Shown here one piece after another: positions 17,304-26,048 of a stretch of DNA of 64,000 nt. The stretch's first letter is position 1. Each line of letters opens with the position of its first letter. The position numbers were made by a program, and so were the translations under genes. This DNA comes from Janibacter corallicola NBRC 107790. Its GTDB lineage: Bacteria > Actinomycetota > Actinomycetes > Actinomycetales > Dermatophilaceae. The notes beneath the pieces were generated by a model. The model saw only the letters and a program-made list of their open reading frames with translations, was not told the origin of the DNA and searched no databases. Where the stretch lies: positions 124,001 to 188,000 of the forward strand of contig NZ_BCSR01000001.1 of assembly GCF_001570965.1 (NCBI RefSeq), in the 5' to 3' direction.

Positions 17304-17935
17304 GAGTCTCGAGGCTCCTCGCTGGCGCTCGTCGCACCTCGACCATCGTCGGTGCGGTCCCAGGCGGGCTCGTCCGCGTCCACGAAGGTCGAGACCACGA
17401 CGTTGAAGCGCCGCTCCTCCGGCCCGAGTGGTCCGGGCGGCCGACCGTACTCGTGCATGACCTCCCAGACGAGGGTCTCGAAGCGGGACTGGATCTCCTT
17501 CGCCTGGGTGGCCGTCACCGCGACCGTGGCATCACTCTGCGAGGTGACGGCACGCCACTGGGGCAGGTCACCGCCGCGGCGCTCGGCGGCGGACTGCAGC
17601 CGATGGGCCAGCTGGCTGACGACGAGCTGGTGGAAGGCGTCGGTGGCATCCCTCCCTTCGTCCCCCGCGTCCTCGGGCTCCGGGACGGAGGTGACCTGGC
17701 TGCTGGCCTGCCACCAGCGCTCGCGTCGGGTGCCCAGGCCCTCGGCCTCCTCGACGAAGCCGTGCTCGGCCAGCTGGCGCAGGTGGTAGCTCGTGGCCCC
17801 GGAGTTCAGGCCGAGCCGGCGCGCGAGCCCGCTCGCCGTGGCCGGGCCCGCGGTGCGCAGCAGCCCGAGCATGCGCATGCGCACGGGGTGGCTGAGCGCC
17901 TTGAGCTGGGTGATGTCGGGGACGACCGGGTCCAT
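17300..17935 (-). CDS. ArsR-like winged-helix regulator
   Basis: Regulator of 211 residues. The N-terminal winged helix (ITQLKALSHPVRMRMLGLLRTAGPATASGLARRLGLNSGATSYHLRQLAEHGFVEEAE, shown in essence) is of the helix_turn_helix ArsR type used by antibiotic-efflux regulators. The start MDPVVPD was chosen over one 7 codons upstream. The extreme C-terminus (GRGATSASEEPRDS) is encoded by a palindromic repeat. It is translationally coupled to the MFS transporter. Confidence 0.87.
   Translation of the reverse strand: MDPVVPDITQLKALSHPVRMRMLGLLRTAGPATASGLARRLGLNSGATSYHLRQLAEHGFVEEAEGLGTRRERWWQASSQVTSVPEPEDAGDEGRDATDAFHQLVVSQLAHRLQSAAERRGGDLPQWRAVTSQSDATVAVTATQAKEIQSRFETLVWEVMHEYGRPPGPLGPEERRFNVVVSTFVDADEPAWDRTDDGRGATSASEEPRDS
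17309..17342. repeat. Palindrome-ended repeat in the arsR/MFS junction
   Basis: TCGAGG (17309-17314) and CCTCGA (17337-17342) bracket a 22-bp centre rich in CTCGC and GCTCG. It codes for the last residues of the ArsR-like protein. The ends are those of the repeats at 15944-16054, though the centre differs. Confidence 0.5.
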
Positions 17936-17952
17936 GACGACCAGCGTAGACC

Positions 17953-17968
17953 GCAAAGAACCATTTGC
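17953..17968. promoter_or_regulatory. Candidate operator upstream of the arsR-MFS pair
   Basis: Inverted repeat GCAAA-N6-TTTGC, 18 bp upstream of the chosen ArsR start, in a locally A+T-richer stretch. It is likely used for autoregulation. Confidence 0.45.
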
Positions 17969-18034
17969 AAAGGGGTGTGTGCACTAAGCCTTCACACTTC
18001 GTCGGAGGGGAGGCACGCGGTTAGTCTCGTCCAC

Positions 18035-20626
18035 ATGTCCGCACTGCCCGCCGGAGGGGGCCGCCCGAGCCCTCTGGACGCCTACCGGGAGGTCGTGACC
18101 ACGACCGAGGGTGTGGACGAGGTCGTCACCCTCGACGGTGTGCGCGAGCCGGCCGAGCAGCTCGCGCAGACCATCACCGACACCGGCCTGACCGGGCTGC
18201 TGCTCGCCCGTTCCGAGTCCCGCCGCTTCGTCGCCGACGAGGGCATCACCTACGGCGGCGGCGTCGCCGAGGACGAGGACGAGCAGACGCCCGGCAGCCG
18301 CGCGCCGAGCGAACCGCGCACCTGGCAACTCGACCCCGTCCCGCTCACCTTCGGTACCGACGAGTGGGCCCGACTCGAGCGCGGGGTCCGTCAGCGTGCC
18401 GTGCTCCTCGACCAGGTCCTCACCGACCTCACCGGCCCGCAGCGTCTCGTCCGCGACGGCGTGCTGCCCGGCGCCGTCGTCCACGGCCACGGCGACTGGC
18501 TCCCGCAGGCCGACGGCATCCGGCTGCCCGGCCCCCGCCAGCTCGTCACGCCCGCCATGGACCTGGCCCGCGACCACGCCGGCACCTGGCGGGTCTTCGC
18601 CGACCGGACCCAGGCCCCCAGCGGCGCCGGCTACGCGATGGCCAACCGCCGCATCACCGCCCGTGTGCTGCCCGGCCTGCACCGCGACCTCGACCTGGCC
18701 CACCTGCGCGGCTTCTTCCACACCGTGCAGCAGACCCTCACCCGGGTCGCCCCGCAGACCGACGACCCGCCGCGCGCGGTCATCCTCACCCCCGGCGCGC
18801 TCAGCGAGGCCGCCTTCGACGAGGCCCTCCAGTCCACGCTGCTCGGCATTCCCGTCGTCGAGTCCGAGGACCTCGTGAGCCGCGACGGGCGGATCTGGAT
18901 GCGCACCACGAGCGGCCTGTCCCCGGTCGACGTCATCCTGCGCCGGCTCGCCGGCCGCGACATCGACCAGCTGGACCTGCGCAGCGACTCCCGCCTCGGC
19001 TTGCCCGGCGTCCTCGAGGCCGCCCGCCTCGGCCACGTCTCGATCGTGAACCCGGTGACCTCCGGCGTCCTGGAGAACCCGGCGCTCATCCCCTACCTGC
19101 CCGCGATCTGCCGCCACCTGCTCGACGAGGACCTGGCGCTCCCTTCGACCCAGACGTGGTGGGGAGGCGAACGCACCCACCTCAGCCACATCGTCACCAA
19201 CCTCTCCAGCCTCGTGGTCAAGCCGACCTCCCGCACCGCCGACGAGCGCCCGTACTTCGGCTGGGAACTGAGCGGGCAGGAGCGGGACCGGCTCGCGCTG
19301 CGGATCCAGGCCGAACCGTGGCGCTGGACCGCCCAGGACCCGCTCACGATGTCCACCGCCCCCGTCGTCACCGCCGAGGGACTGGAGCCCAGGCACGTCG
19401 TGCTGCGGACCTTCGCCGTCGCCGACGAGGAGGACTACGCGGTGCTCCCGGGCGGTCTCGCGCGCCTGGCCACCCGCCCCGACTCCGGCGACATCTCCAG
19501 CCTCACCGGCGCGATGAGCAAGGACGTGTGGGTGCGGGTCGAGACCGGTGCCGACGGCGAAGGGGGCCTGCCCCACCTGCCCACCGCCTTCCGCGGGCAG
19601 GCGCCGGTCACCTCCGCGGCGCCCGCACCACGCGTCGCGGCCGACCTGTACTGGATGGGCCGCTACACCGAACGGGCCGAGGCGGCCGCCCGGCTGCTGC
19701 GGGTCGCGGACGACCTCGTCGACGACCACGTCGGGCGGCCCGGCACCACCGGCCACACGGCGATGACCGTCATGCTCGAGGCGGTCACCGAGGTGATGGG
19801 CGTGCGCCCCGGCTTCCTCGGTGACGAAGGGAGCGAGCGGCGCGCGGACCCGCTGCCGCACCTGCGCGACCTCACCCTCGACCCGCGGATCGCCGGGTCG
19901 GTCGCCTACAGCACCCGCCGCGCGGTCAACGCCGCCCAGGCGGTGCGCCAGGTCCTCTCCGTCGACACCTGGCTGATCATGTCCCGCCTCGAGCGCACCC
20001 TGCAGCACGCCGTCCCGCACGACGACCTGCAGGAGCTGCTCATGGAGACCATCGAGGGGCTGCTCGCCCTCGCCGGCATCGGCGTCGAGTCCCTCGTGCG
20101 TGACCCCGCCTGGGCCTTCGCCGACGCCGGCAAGCGGGTCGAGCGAGCGCAGCAGACGATCCGGCTGCTGCGCTCGGTCATCGCGGTCGAACGTACGCCT
20201 GTCGTCGAGGGGAGCACGACGGAGGCCGCGCTCATCGCGACCGAGTCAGTCATCACCTTCCGCCGCCGCTTGGCGAATGGCCTGGGACCGCTCTCCTCGC
20301 TCCAGGCGGCGCTCGACCTCATCCTCGGGGACCTGACGAACCCGCGTTCGGTCGCCTTCCAGATCGAGCGTCTCGTCGAGGCGCTCAGTGTCATCGGCGA
20401 CGAAACCGCACTGGCGCAGGCGCGCTCGCTCGCCACCCGGATCGCCGGCCTCGACCTGGATCTGCTCTTCGAGGAGGGGCGCACGCCGCTGGCGCGCGAG
20501 CTGCTCGAGGTCGGCGCCCGGCTGCGGGAGATCCACGCCGAGGTCGACCGGGCGCACTTCGTGCGCAAGACGCGCGGCCGCCCGGTCCAGCCGGTGCAGT
20601 GGAGCGGTGGGCAGGTGAGCACGTGA
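18035..20626 (+). CDS. Circularly permuted ATP-grasp / alpha-E fusion protein
   Basis: Protein of 863 residues. The first part (about 1-500) is a circularly permuted ATP-grasp type 2 domain with QRAVLLDQVLTDL, GYAMANRRI, TWWGGERTHLSHI and VVKPTSRTADERPYFGWEL. The second part (about 530-850) is an alpha-E helical domain with ADLYWMGRYTERAEAAARLLR. The family is predicted to form amide or peptide bonds on an unknown substrate. Many genomes keep the two domains as separate genes; here they are fused. Its stop overlaps the transglutaminase start as GTGA. Confidence 0.87.
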   Translation: MSALPAGGGRPSPLDAYREVVTTTEGVDEVVTLDGVREPAEQLAQTITDTGLTGLLLARSESRRFVADEGITYGGGVAEDEDEQTPGSRAPSEPRTWQLDPVPLTFGTDEWARLERGVRQRAVLLDQVLTDLTGPQRLVRDGVLPGAVVHGHGDWLPQADGIRLPGPRQLVTPAMDLARDHAGTWRVFADRTQAPSGAGYAMANRRITARVLPGLHRDLDLAHLRGFFHTVQQTLTRVAPQTDDPPRAVILTPGALSEAAFDEALQSTLLGIPVVESEDLVSRDGRIWMRTTSGLSPVDVILRRLAGRDIDQLDLRSDSRLGLPGVLEAARLGHVSIVNPVTSGVLENPALIPYLPAICRHLLDEDLALPSTQTWWGGERTHLSHIVTNLSSLVVKPTSRTADERPYFGWELSGQERDRLALRIQAEPWRWTAQDPLTMSTAPVVTAEGLEPRHVVLRTFAVADEEDYAVLPGGLARLATRPDSGDISSLTGAMSKDVWVRVETGADGEGGLPHLPTAFRGQAPVTSAAPAPRVAADLYWMGRYTERAEAAARLLRVADDLVDDHVGRPGTTGHTAMTVMLEAVTEVMGVRPGFLGDEGSERRADPLPHLRDLTLDPRIAGSVAYSTRRAVNAAQAVRQVLSVDTWLIMSRLERTLQHAVPHDDLQELLMETIEGLLALAGIGVESLVRDPAWAFADAGKRVERAQQTIRLLRSVIAVERTPVVEGSTTEAALIATESVITFRRRLANGLGPLSSLQAALDLILGDLTNPRSVAFQIERLVEALSVIGDETALAQARSLATRIAGLDLDLLFEEGRTPLARELLEVGARLREIHAEVDRAHFVRKTRGRPVQPVQWSGGQVST

Positions 20627-21558
20627 GCGACCCCCTTCGTCAGCCGGAGCACCACACCCGCCGTCGTTACGAGGTGCGCCACCGCACCACCTACACCTAC
20701 GAGGAGTACGTGACCGACTCCTTCGGGCGGGCGCTGCTGCGGCCCAGGGAGACCGAGCAGCAGCGCGTCGTCAGCCACGAGGTCGAGATCACTCCCGAGC
20801 CGCACGTGCTCACCCACCACGTGGACCACTTCGGCAACCACTCCAGCTTCTACGAGGTGCGCACCCCGCACACCGTGCTCGAGGTGAGCAAGGTCAGCCT
20901 CCTGGAGATCGAGTGGCCGCCGCCGGACCTGGCGCGGCTGGATGCCTGGACCGTCGGCGGGGCCGCCGAGCTCATCGACGCCGGGGAGCACGTGGACCGC
21001 GTGGAGGCCTCGCAGTACCGCCTGCCCTCCCCGCTCGTGGACGTCACGGCCCCGGAGGTGGAGGCCTACGCCGCGCGGATCCTGCCGCCGGAGCGCCCCC
21101 TCGGGGAGGCGCTCGCCGCGCTCTACGGCGAGATCCACGCCGACTTCGAGTACGCGAAGGGCACGACGAACGTGCGCACGACCCTCCCCGAGCTGCTGGA
21201 GCAGCGGACGGGCGTCTGCCAGGACTTCGCCCACCTCGCGCTGGGCTGCCTGCGCGCCGTCGGCCTGCCGGGGCGCTACGTCTCGGGGTACATCGAGACC
21301 ACACCGCCGCCGGGCAGGCCGAAGCTCGCCGGCTCCGACGCCTCGCACGCGTGGGTCTCGGCGATGACGCCGGAGGGTGACTGGGTCGACCTGGACCCGA
21401 CGAACGACCACTTCGCCGACTCGCGCTACGTCGTCACCGGGTGGGGGCGCGACTTCCGTGACGTCTCCCCGCTCAAGGGCGTGATCTTCTCCGACGGCGG
21501 CGGCAGCTCGCTCGACGTCGGGGTGGACGTCATCCGGCGCGACCCGCCCGGCCAGTAA
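20623..21558 (+). CDS. Transglutaminase-like cysteine protease family protein
   Basis: Protein of 311 residues with an N-terminal bacterial transglutaminase-associated beta domain (YEVRHRTTYTYEEYVTDSFGRA) and a papain-like core. The catalytic triad is visible: Cys in QRTGVCQDFAHLAL, His in ASHAWVSA and Asp in WVDLDPTNDHF. The GTG start overlaps the preceding stop. Partnership with ATP-grasp/alpha-E proteins is a recurring theme, interpreted as ligation and cleavage of an unknown peptide. Confidence 0.88.
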   Translation: MSDPLRQPEHHTRRRYEVRHRTTYTYEEYVTDSFGRALLRPRETEQQRVVSHEVEITPEPHVLTHHVDHFGNHSSFYEVRTPHTVLEVSKVSLLEIEWPPPDLARLDAWTVGGAAELIDAGEHVDRVEASQYRLPSPLVDVTAPEVEAYAARILPPERPLGEALAALYGEIHADFEYAKGTTNVRTTLPELLEQRTGVCQDFAHLALGCLRAVGLPGRYVSGYIETTPPPGRPKLAGSDASHAWVSAMTPEGDWVDLDPTNDHFADSRYVVTGWGRDFRDVSPLKGVIFSDGGGSSLDVGVDVIRRDPPGQ

Positions 21559-21568
21559 TCTGGGGCGC

Positions 21569-22390
21569 ATGTCGACCGTCGCCTTCGTCCTCGGTGGTGG
21601 CGGTGCGCTCGGAGCCAGCCAGGTCGGGATGCTGCAAGCCCTGCTGGCCGCGGACATCACGCCGGACCTCGTCGTCGGGACGAGCATCGGGGCCGTCAAC
21701 GGCGCCTTCGTCGCGGCCGACCCCACGGCGAAGGGAGTTGCCGGCCTCGAGCTGCTCTGGCAGCACGTCTTCGCCTCCGGGCAGATGGACGAGTCCCGGA
21801 CCCGGCGGGCGGCGCGCTTCGCCCGCCACCGCACGCACGTCATGAGTCCCTCGCTCATCCCGGACCTCGTGCGGGAGCACCTGGAGGTCGAGCGCATCGA
21901 GGACCTCACGGTGCCCTTCCAGTGCGTGGCCGCGCAGATCGAGACCGCCGCGTCCCGGTGGTTCACCGAGGGGCCGGTCGCGCCGGCGGTCGCGGCCAGC
22001 TGCGCCGTGCCCGGGCTCTTCGCCCCCGTCGAGGTCGAGGGCGGGCACCACTACGACGGCGGGCTCGTCCACTCGATCCCCGTGGGGCGGGCGATCGCCC
22101 TGGGCGCCACCGAGATCCACGTGCTGCAGGTCGGCCGGGTGGAGCAGCCGCTGCAGGTGCCGACGGGCCCCCTGGCGGTCGCCGAGGTGGCCTTCGAGAT
22201 CGCCCGACGGCACCGCTTCGTCGAGGAGGTCGAGCAGGTGCCTGACGGCATCGAGCTGCACGTCCTCCCGAGCGGGAGCGGACCGATCCCGACCAGCGCG
22301 ATCCTCGGGCAGTCGCGTCGCGAGGACCCCCGGGAGCGTATGCGGCGCGCCTTCACCGCCTCGAGCGCCTATCTGGCGGGGCGTCGATGA
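21569..22390 (+). CDS. Patatin-like phospholipase
   Basis: Ser/Asp dyad lipid acyl hydrolase of 273 residues. It has the oxyanion glycine-rich FVLGGGGALGASQVGML, the nucleophile elbow GTSIGAVNG and the Asp motif YDGGLV. There is no signal peptide, so it acts inside the cell. It is 10 bp after the transglutaminase gene and its stop overlaps the acyltransferase start as ATGA, suggesting a coupled deacylation/reacylation pair. Confidence 0.9.
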   Translation: MSTVAFVLGGGGALGASQVGMLQALLAADITPDLVVGTSIGAVNGAFVAADPTAKGVAGLELLWQHVFASGQMDESRTRRAARFARHRTHVMSPSLIPDLVREHLEVERIEDLTVPFQCVAAQIETAASRWFTEGPVAPAVAASCAVPGLFAPVEVEGGHHYDGGLVHSIPVGRAIALGATEIHVLQVGRVEQPLQVPTGPLAVAEVAFEIARRHRFVEEVEQVPDGIELHVLPSGSGPIPTSAILGQSRREDPRERMRRAFTASSAYLAGRR

Positions 22391-23412
22391 GGATCAGCTC
22401 ACTCCCTTCGCTCCCGGCGCCGCCGAGCTGGCTCCGGGTGCTCATGCAGGTCGCCTACCCGGTGGTCGGGGCGGTGCTCTCCCTCGTCTTCATCGGGCTG
22501 GCGGCGGTCACCCTGCTGCTGTGGCCGATCGACCGGCGGCTCGCGCTGCCGCGGTGCCTGCTGCTGACGATGTGGTTCATGTGGGAGGACATCGGCATCG
22601 TCGCGCGGTGTTGGTGGCTGCGGGTGCGCTCTCCCTTCGGCAGGTCGAGGACCTGGGAGCAGGACCACCTCGACGCGATCGTCGAGACCCTCAAGAGCGT
22701 CATGCACGCTGCGCGGGTGCTCGTCGGTTTCCGGATCGAGACCGAGGGCGAGCTGCAGCTCGGCCGGCCGGGACGGCCCCTCGTCGTGATCTCCCGGCAC
22801 GCCGGGCCGGCCGACTCGCTCGCGCTCGGGTGGCTGCTCGCCCGGGCCGGCCGGATCCCGCGGATCGTCCTCGCCGACGCGATGCTCTGGGACCCGGGCG
22901 TGGCGACCGTGCTGCACCGGCTGCACTCCTACTTCGTGCCCTCCCGCTCCGGCGCCGGCGACGACCGGACGAAGGGGGTCGCCGAGCTCGCGAAGTCCCT
23001 CAGGGGTGAGGACGCGATGCTCATCTTCCCGGAGGGGCGCAACTGGTCACCGGACCGCTTCGAGGAGCAGGTGGAGCGGCTGCAGCAGCGTGGCCGGACC
23101 GAGGCGGCCGAGCGCGCGGCGAGGCGCCCGTGGGTGCTGGAGCCGCGCTCCCGGGGGGTGGCCGCCATCCGCGAGCACGCCCCCGACGTCGACGTGCTCG
23201 TCATCGCCCACACCGGGCTGGAGATGCTCGCCGGCCCGTGGAAGGTCGTGCGCGCCGTGCCCTTCCGCAACCGGCTGCTGCTGCGGGGGCGGTTCTTCCG
23301 GGGCGAGGAGGTGCCCGACCGGCCCGAGGAGGTCGCCCGGTGGCTCGACGAGCAGTGGACCGGCGTCAACGGCTGGGTGGCCGAGCGCATCAGTGACCGG
23401 GAGTACCTGTGA
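22387..23412 (+). CDS. 1-acyl-sn-glycerol-3-phosphate acyltransferase family protein
   Basis: Lysophospholipid acyltransferase of 341 residues. An N-terminal membrane helix pair (about 16-50) is followed by the catalytic HX4D as HAGPAD, and FPEGRNWS as the glycerol-phosphate binding motif. It is translationally coupled to the patatin gene, so it may remodel membrane lipids with it. A promoter for the toxin-antitoxin pair begins directly after its stop. Confidence 0.86.
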   Translation: MRISSLPSLPAPPSWLRVLMQVAYPVVGAVLSLVFIGLAAVTLLLWPIDRRLALPRCLLLTMWFMWEDIGIVARCWWLRVRSPFGRSRTWEQDHLDAIVETLKSVMHAARVLVGFRIETEGELQLGRPGRPLVVISRHAGPADSLALGWLLARAGRIPRIVLADAMLWDPGVATVLHRLHSYFVPSRSGAGDDRTKGVAELAKSLRGEDAMLIFPEGRNWSPDRFEEQVERLQQRGRTEAAERAARRPWVLEPRSRGVAAIREHAPDVDVLVIAHTGLEMLAGPWKVVRAVPFRNRLLLRGRFFRGEEVPDRPEEVARWLDEQWTGVNGWVAERISDREYL

Positions 23413-23416
23413 GGTC

Positions 23417-23460
23417 TTGTCGCCCAGCCCGTAGAGACGTAACGTAGGTACGTACCTACG
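23417..23460 (+). promoter_or_regulatory. Promoter and 18-bp palindromic operator of the toxin-antitoxin pair
   Basis: A -35-like TTGTCG (23417-23422), 17-bp spacer and -10-like TAACGT (23440-23445) are followed by a perfect palindrome CGTAGGTACGTACCTACG (23443-23460) that overlaps the -10. The ribosome site GGAGGTGG abuts the palindrome. This fits conditional autoregulation by the antitoxin and its complex. Confidence 0.7.
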
Positions 23461-23472
23461 GAGGTGGTCGGC

Positions 23473-23712
23473 GTGACGACGATGAGTGCGCGGGAGTTCA
23501 ACCAGGACGTGAGTGCAGCCAAGCGTGCGGCGACCCAGTCCCCCGTCGTCATCACCGATCGGGGCGAGCCGGCCTTTGTGCTGCTGTCGATCGACGCCTA
23601 CCGGCAGCTCGGCGAGGACGGGGAAGACCTCGTCGATCGCCTGAGCATGCCCGAGGAGGACGACCTCGACTTCACGCCGGTCGAGATCGGGCTGCGAGTA
23701 CCCGACCTGTGA
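23473..23712 (+). CDS. Phd/YefM-type antitoxin
   Basis: Antitoxin of 79 residues. The N-terminal Phd fold (MSAREFNQDVSAAKRAATQSPVVITDRGEPAFVLLSIDAYRQL, in essence) binds DNA, and the acidic C-terminal tail (EEDDLDFTPVEIGLRVPDL) would wrap the toxin. The GTG start at 23473 was chosen because GGAGGTGG lies 5 nt upstream; ATG at 23482 is also possible. Its stop overlaps the toxin start as GTGA. Confidence 0.88.
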   Translation: MTTMSAREFNQDVSAAKRAATQSPVVITDRGEPAFVLLSIDAYRQLGEDGEDLVDRLSMPEEDDLDFTPVEIGLRVPDL

Positions 23713-24134
23713 GCCACCTGCTCGACACCAATGTCATCAGCGAGCTGCGCAAGCCCGAGGGACGTGCCGACGCGGGCGTGCGGCGATGGACGGCGGCGCA
23801 GTCACCGTCCGGGTTGTACCTCTCGAGCATCACGGTGCTCGAGATCGAGCTGGGGATCCGGCGACTGGCCTGTCGGGACGAGGGCCGGGCCGCGAAGTTG
23901 CTGGCGTGGCTCGAGGAGGAGGTGCTTGACGCCTTCGCCGGTCGGGTGTTGCCGGTCGACGTTGCAGTGGCCCGGCAGGCGGCGGACCTCCATGTGCCGG
24001 ATCCTCGCCCGGAGCGTGACGCCCTCATCGCGGCGACAGCCATCGTGCACGGGCTGACGGTGGTGACCCGCAATGTGCGCGACTTCGCGGATTCGCGGGT
24101 CAAGGTGCTCGATCCGTGGGAGACCGATGCGTGA
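23709..24134 (+). CDS. VapC-type PIN domain toxin
   Basis: PIN ribonuclease of 141 residues. Conserved acidic residues are Asp in LLDTNVISEL, Glu in LEIELGI, Asp in RDALIAATA and the C-terminal TRNVRDFAD. VapC toxins cleave tRNA or rRNA; this target is unknown. The start is GTG coupled to the Phd-like antitoxin. A VapC toxin with a Phd antitoxin is a common hybrid pairing. Confidence 0.9.
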   Translation: MSHLLDTNVISELRKPEGRADAGVRRWTAAQSPSGLYLSSITVLEIELGIRRLACRDEGRAAKLLAWLEEEVLDAFAGRVLPVDVAVARQAADLHVPDPRPERDALIAATAIVHGLTVVTRNVRDFADSRVKVLDPWETDA

Positions 24135-24142
24135 GGCTCGCC

Positions 24143-25075
24143 CTACTCGCCGAGCGCACGAAGCCGGTCCAGCCAGCCCCGCGCCTCGACGAAGGCCTCA
24201 TCGGTGGTGATCGGGTCGACCTGGATCTCCGCCCCGGAGGCCGCGGGGTAGGAGCCGAGGAAGCGCACGTCGGCGCAGACGCGGTGCAGGCTCATCAGCG
24301 CCGCGCCGACCCGCTCGTCCTGCACGTGTCCCTCGAAGTCGATCGAGAAGCAGTAGGAGCCCATCGACTCCTTCGTCGGCCGTGACTCCAGCCGGGTCAT
24401 GTTGATCCCGCGCACGGCGAACTGCTCGAGCAGCTCGAGCAGGCCACCGGCACGGTCGGAGCGCTGGTAGAGCACGACGGTCGTCTTGTCCCGGCCCGTC
24501 GGCGCGGGCAGCCACTCCGGCCGCGCGACGACCACGAAGCGCGTCACCGCATTGGCCATGTCGCCGATGTCGGAGGCGAGCACCTCCAGGCCGAAGCGCT
24601 CCGCGGCCACCGGCGCGCACACTGCCGCCTCGTACCCGACCTCCTCGGGGTGCTCGAGCAGGTCCTTCGCCGCCGAGGCGGTCGAGAGCGTCGGCACGTA
24701 GATCGCCTTGGGCACGGTCGACTCCGCCCAGCCGCGCACCTGCGCCCACGCGTGGCTGTGGGTGCCGACCGCGCGCACCGAGTCCAGCGACGTCCCGGGA
24801 CGGGCGCACACGACGAAGGTGATCGGCACGAGGACCTCGCCGACGACGACGAGCGGGCCGCCGGAGGCGAGGGCGTCGAGGGTGGCCGAGACGCCCCCTT
24901 CGACGGAGTTCTCGATCGGGACGACGGCCGCGTCGACCTCCTTGGAGCGCAGCGCCTCCAGAGCGGAGTCGACCGACCCGAGCGGTACCTGGGGGGCGTC
25001 CTCGGAGGGTCCCCAGCTGAGCAGCGCCTGCTGGGTGAAGGTGCCCTCGGGCCCGAGGTAGGCGTACCCGGACAT
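24143..25075 (-). CDS. pheA: Prephenate dehydratase
   Basis: Converts prephenate to phenylpyruvate in phenylalanine synthesis, 310 residues. The N-terminal catalytic domain (about 1-185) begins YLGPEGTFTQQAL and has the TRF motif (NAVTRFVVV). The C-terminal ACT domain has GGLLELLEQFAVRGINMTRLESRP, where ESRP is the phenylalanine feedback site. There is no chorismate mutase domain, as usual in actinobacteria. Its ATG overlaps the stop of the DUF5926 gene by one base. Confidence 0.95.
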   Translation of the reverse strand: MSGYAYLGPEGTFTQQALLSWGPSEDAPQVPLGSVDSALEALRSKEVDAAVVPIENSVEGGVSATLDALASGGPLVVVGEVLVPITFVVCARPGTSLDSVRAVGTHSHAWAQVRGWAESTVPKAIYVPTLSTASAAKDLLEHPEEVGYEAAVCAPVAAERFGLEVLASDIGDMANAVTRFVVVARPEWLPAPTGRDKTTVVLYQRSDRAGGLLELLEQFAVRGINMTRLESRPTKESMGSYCFSIDFEGHVQDERVGAALMSLHRVCADVRFLGSYPAASGAEIQVDPITTDEAFVEARGWLDRLRALGE

Positions 25076-25959
25076 CAGCGCAGCGTCACCTGGCGCGAGA
25101 GCAGCCCCGAGCGGGCCCGGCGCTCCTCGGCGGTCAGCTCGTCGGTGACCGCCAGGGCGTCCGCGTAGCGCTCGGCGAAGTCGGCGACCGCCCGGTCGTG
25201 CTCCTGCGGCTCGGAGTCGGCCGGCACCTCCCACACCGGCACGAGCAGGCCCTGCGCGCGGAAGGCGCCGAGCAGCCGGCCGTCGCCGTCGAGGTGGGCC
25301 TCCCCCTTCGCGTGCAGCCGCGCGAGCGCGGTCGTCGCGGACTCCTCGTCCTCGGCGAGGACGTGCCGGATGTAGGTGCGCTCGCCGATGCGGCACCAGT
25401 AGGTCGAAGGGGTGGCCGGCAGGACGACGGTCGGCACGACCGACTCGTTGGCCCGCTCCAGGGACGTCGCGGCCTCACCGGAGAGGTCCTGGTCGTCCAC
25501 CCAGAAGTCGAAGCCCTCGTGCACGGTGACCTCGAAGGGGGCGTCCGCCACCACGAGGTCCTGCAGGCGGGGGGTTTCCGCGGTGCTGCGCGGCAGCTGC
25601 TGGACCGCGGCGCCGGGCTCGCTCGCCAGAGCCGAGAGCAGGGCCTGGGCGAGGTCCCGGCTGGGGTCGCCGCTGGAGGAGCCGGACTGGCTGGCGACCA
25701 GCACCTCACCCTGCTCCCGCCGCAGTGCGGGCCAGGCCATGGGGAGCACCGTCGCGAGGGTCACCGTCTCGGGGGAGCCCTCCGGCACGGCGGCCGGGTC
25801 CAGCGTCACCGTGGCCGTCGCCGCCGGCAGGATCTCGTAGGTGGCGACCCAGTCCCGCTCGTTCGGGAGCCCCTCGAAGGGGCGCGCGACGTACGGTGCG
25901 GGGCGGACCTTCGTCCGGGTGCCCCGCGCCTCCTTCTTGCGACGTGATGCCTTGCCCAT
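25075..25959 (-). CDS. DUF5926 family protein
   Basis: Protein of 294 residues conserved next to pheA in many actinobacteria, with unknown function. It has a very basic N-terminus (MGKASRRKKEARGTRTK), then PYVARPFEGLPNERDWVATYEILPA, which recalls SEC-C/YecA-associated families, but no Cys cluster is present. Coupling to pheA (TGATG) suggests co-expression. Confidence 0.8.
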   Translation of the reverse strand: MGKASRRKKEARGTRTKVRPAPYVARPFEGLPNERDWVATYEILPAATATVTLDPAAVPEGSPETVTLATVLPMAWPALRREQGEVLVASQSGSSSGDPSRDLAQALLSALASEPGAAVQQLPRSTAETPRLQDLVVADAPFEVTVHEGFDFWVDDQDLSGEAATSLERANESVVPTVVLPATPSTYWCRIGERTYIRHVLAEDEESATTALARLHAKGEAHLDGDGRLLGAFRAQGLLVPVWEVPADSEPQEHDRAVADFAERYADALAVTDELTAEERRARSGLLSRQVTLR

Positions 25960-26048
25960 GGTCGCTCAGCGTAGGCGTTCGTCGAGGCGGGGGTTGGGCC
26001 GGACCGGTCGATGAGGTGACAATGGCCGCGTACGACACACGAGGGAGG

